Shown here: positions 61,290 through 64,000 of the stretch, one piece after another
Layout of the letters: every line of letters begins with the position of its first letter
Numbering within the stretch: position 1 is the first letter of the stretch
Notes under the pieces: generated by a model
The model's database searches: none
The model's input: only the letters and a program-made list of their open reading frames with translations
What the model was told of the DNA's origin: nothing
Assembly (NCBI GenBank): GCA_019914995.1
Contig: CM034128.1
Location: 9,579,501 to 9,643,500, forward strand
Reading direction: 5' to 3'
DNA: 64,000 nt
Source: Acanthochlamys bracteata
Taxonomy: Eukaryota; Streptophyta; Magnoliopsida; Pandanales; Velloziaceae
Made by a program: the position numbers and the translations under genes

Positions 61290-63831
61290 CTTCTCTCTCC
61301 TACCAATTCGCTCTCGATCAATTTTAACGAGCTTCGCCGGCGACAAAAATGCAGTCGCTCTCTTGAAGATCAGCGAGGCAAATTTTCCTCCATATTCACT
61401 CTCTAGCTGCGACTAATTCCTCTGGTAAATCGAAATCTCTCTAAATCATCTCTCTGATCTGATCTCGATTACTTTATTGGTTTTCTCTGATTTCGATGTG
61501 GAGTTTATATGATTAGATGGATATATGCTGAGTGGAATCGGGAGCTATGATCAGAGATGGTTTTCTTTAAATTTGGCACCCGAAGGTGTTGGCCCTCTTG
61601 TTCGCAAGGGCACCGGCGGGAGATATCCTTAGGTACACGATTATTTGTTTCCTTTATCTGGAAGTTGCTATTTTGTATGGTACCTTCATGTCTGGTTTTC
61701 GGTAAAATTTCTCAGAAAATTATTTATAGCTGTTAGCTGAATTTGGTATTTATTTTGCGCTCTATAGCTTTTAGTTGTTTGTTCTAAGTGGAGCAGCTTG
61801 CTTCTAAGCTAGTTTTGTTAGGACGTACTATTGGTTGGCAGTTGGATCGTGCTACTGTATCGGAGCTACTGGTTTTCTAGGATGATATGCGGCAGCTACT
61901 AAGCTTTTGTTATCTGATGGATTAGACATGATGATTATGGTGAAGTAAGTGGAATAATAGGAATTGCTTATGTATGATGATTCACATTTTTCTATGTGTA
62001 GCTAAAATGGGATCCCAAGTACTGGTCCCTTTCTGAGGGTCCGAAGTTTCTCACTGACACCTCAAATTGATGGGTGATTTGGGGCAGGTGCGCTACTTTT
62101 TTATCACACTTTTCGTGAGTTTATGCTGTAAAGGTGAACCTTGAAGTGTATTTTGCTACGGATTGTGCAGTGCTGTTTTCTGTTTTTGGAATTTGTTGGT
62201 TTTGTTTATGCATTATATTAGTCCGAATGAAGTACAACCCTTGAGATGAGATTCCATCAAAGCAGTCATGGCAAAGGCAAATGTCGCTGTTAACCTCATT
62301 GGTTTCAGTCTATTTTTTTACATATCTGGATCGGCACATATTTAGAACATTAATGAGTTGTATGTCTTTGCTCATAGGAGGGGAATATGAAACCAGAAAT
62401 TATGGCTTGAACAAGCAAACTATACCCTGGCAGAGCAGCTTGCGCTGGTATGCTTCTGCATGTTATAATCTGATTACTTACCAATCTAATGAAGAAAATG
62501 AGCGTTGCACATATTCATTCTTTTTGACACTACTAGTGGTTGTTTTCAGTTGTCCTATCGACCTCTTAAATTCAACCAGTGCTGATGTTTGTTGGGGTTT
62601 ATGAGTAATCATCATCTTTCACAAAATTTAGTTTGATGGAAGCTCCAGATACGACCAACCTAGCCAACAGTTGTGCCATATCTACTTGAATGTAACAAGA
62701 ATTCATAGCAAACCAACAGAATTCTATAATGGTAGCATGGAAAAACTGTCAGAGTTAAGACATAAATTTCAGCTTTAATTCGCAGTGGCTTTTTTAGGCG
62801 TGCTCAAGGAACCACTATTGAGTTGCATGGAAAAATAACAAAGTACAGCAGTTTGTATAAAATGTTTAGATTATGGTAAACTAATTTGGCATACGACAAT
62901 GAACTTCGCATGAATGTTAAGATGAGGAGTTGGACTTGCAGGTGATGGAGAATAAGCCTTTTCTCATCCTGTGGGAATGCATTATAATGTATGGGCTTTT
63001 TATTATAAGAATACAAGAGAAGTGTGACTTTAGTCTAGAAATAAAAGGTCAAATAGGTTGAATGTGATGGAATTGGGAGTAAAGTGCAATGTACCAGTAT
63101 ATCAAGCAAGTTTTAGCTTACCTGAATGTATAATTCCTTTGATATTTACCTTTCTTATTTTTGTTTATATATATGTATATTTTTCTGGTTTGCTTTGCAG
63201 TTGAACGCAATACTTCAAGAATTCATATTATTACTTTTTGTTTACAGGGGATGTGACTATAAAGATTGTAGTAAAGGATGCATTGTGTTGTTGGGCACTC
63301 TGTTGTGCATTTTATCAATAAAACTAGCACATGTTCCCTTGTGTTGAAAGTATATACGTCAGTCATGCAGATTGCTTAAAGAGCATGGTGGCATAATAAG
63401 ATTTATACAAGCTTCTTGCTTAGGTGCATCCCCATCATCTCCTTAAGAATGTTGAGAGCAAAGGCAGCTGCAGTGGAAGCTGTATTAAGAGAATTTCCTG
63501 AGGTCAGTATGGTGATGACCTACCTTTTTGTTATTGACGATATTGTCATGTGCTGCAAATAGGAGAAAGTGTTGGGTCCATAAAATTCTGATGATTCTAT
63601 TTTTTGGTTTGATGAAGAATTCTTCCATTTTTTAATAATCAATGTTTATTTGTCCCCATATCTTCAGTAATCAATATCTTAACATTTTGTGAATAATGAA
63701 ATGAACACAGCTAATGTTTTCTTTTCTGATTATCTACTTTGTGATCTTTAGACCACTGTATGAAGCCTGGCACCTTAATCGGCACTGAAGATAGAATTAT
63801 AAATAGATGGGCACAGCTTGCAAAGAAGCAG
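61290..63831 (+). other. 5' part of an unidentified plus-strand gene
   Basis: A leader-like exon (about 61290-61423) ends at CTCTG|GTAAAT. Further exon-like pieces with donors follow (to about 61630, AG|GTACAC; to about 62088, CAG|GTGCGC). Two coding-like exons near the window edge join in frame: 63424-63502 (CIPIISLRMLRAKAAAVEAV, then LREFPE|GT) and 63766-63831 (AG|PGTLIGTEDRIINRWAQLA, then KKQ|GT). The phases agree and the pieces are free of stops, so a gene continuing beyond 64000 is plausible. I do not recognise the family. The upstream pieces may be non-coding, as none has a convincing long frame. Confidence 0.35.
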
Positions 63832-64000
63832 GTTTCCTACCAATTATTGGAAACGGATCTACAAAGTTTCTATTTCATGCCTTTAGTTTCCAATATAAAC
63901 CGTTTTGGACACTGACAGTAGTTTTTCAGACATAGTAGCTGTTATCATAATTACACTGTGGGTGAGATTTGCAGAATTAAAACCAGTTTGGGTTATAGAT

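Noticed and set aside
1-64000. Bacterial-type defence, CRISPR or operon systems
   Set aside because: The window is plant nuclear DNA with intron-bearing genes. No direct-repeat arrays, prokaryotic gene clusters or integrases were seen.

Overview
This window is nuclear DNA from a flowering plant, most likely a eudicot. The genes are split by short AT-rich introns with GT-AG borders, the intergenic DNA is very AT-rich, 5' leaders carry CT/GA repeats, and the proteins belong to plant-only or plastid families (YUCCA auxin synthesis, 7-hydroxymethyl chlorophyll a reductase, ABC1K, AREB/ABF bZIP, DREB2). I cannot name the species. There are no rRNA genes, credible tRNA genes, CRISPR arrays or bacterial-style operons. 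Exon models below were built by hand from splice borders, reading phase and family knowledge.

Left third (1-21,270). An AT-rich leader with three small inverted-repeat elements precedes a complete HMG-box gene (3127-5100, +). Next is a decayed copy of the receptor-like kinase NCRK (about 7072-12040, +), which keeps its exon layout but has several deletions and frameshifts. An orphan promoter/leader-like stretch with an E2F-type site (12,470-12,820) and an unassigned segment follow. Then comes the 13-exon plastid kinase gene ABC1K1 (19,717-14,635, -).

Middle (21,271-45,000). HCAR (17 exons, +) is the next gene beyond ABC1K1, in divergent orientation. A single-exon DREB2-type AP2 factor with an overlapping upstream ORF follows. 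Then come a 17-exon arginyl-tRNA synthetase (-), hydroxyethylthiazole kinase ThiM (+) with an Ala/Glu-rich N-terminal extension, an intronless F-box/kelch gene (-), a small gene of unknown family ending WITTDSDFVVLEL (-), and a small predicted plastid protein with an HMA-like fold but no CxxC (-).

Right third (45,000-64,000). An AREB3/DPBF3-type bZIP gene (-), an RNase H1-type protein with an N-terminal viroplasmin-like hybrid-binding domain and a complete DEDD active site (-), and a YUCCA flavin monooxygenase (-) are followed by 4 kb without a recognisable gene. The 5' part of an unidentified plus-strand gene runs to the window edge.

The genes do not form a pathway. Shared themes are plastid function (ABC1K1, HCAR, HMA-like protein) and ABA/drought or hormone control (AREB3, DREB2, YUCCA). 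I found no novel multi-gene system. The best leads are an ATG-less, targeting-like extension in frame upstream of ArgRS, the NCRK pseudogene, the unknown-family gene, two GC-AG introns, and a Tourist-like MITE family with one copy inside an intron.
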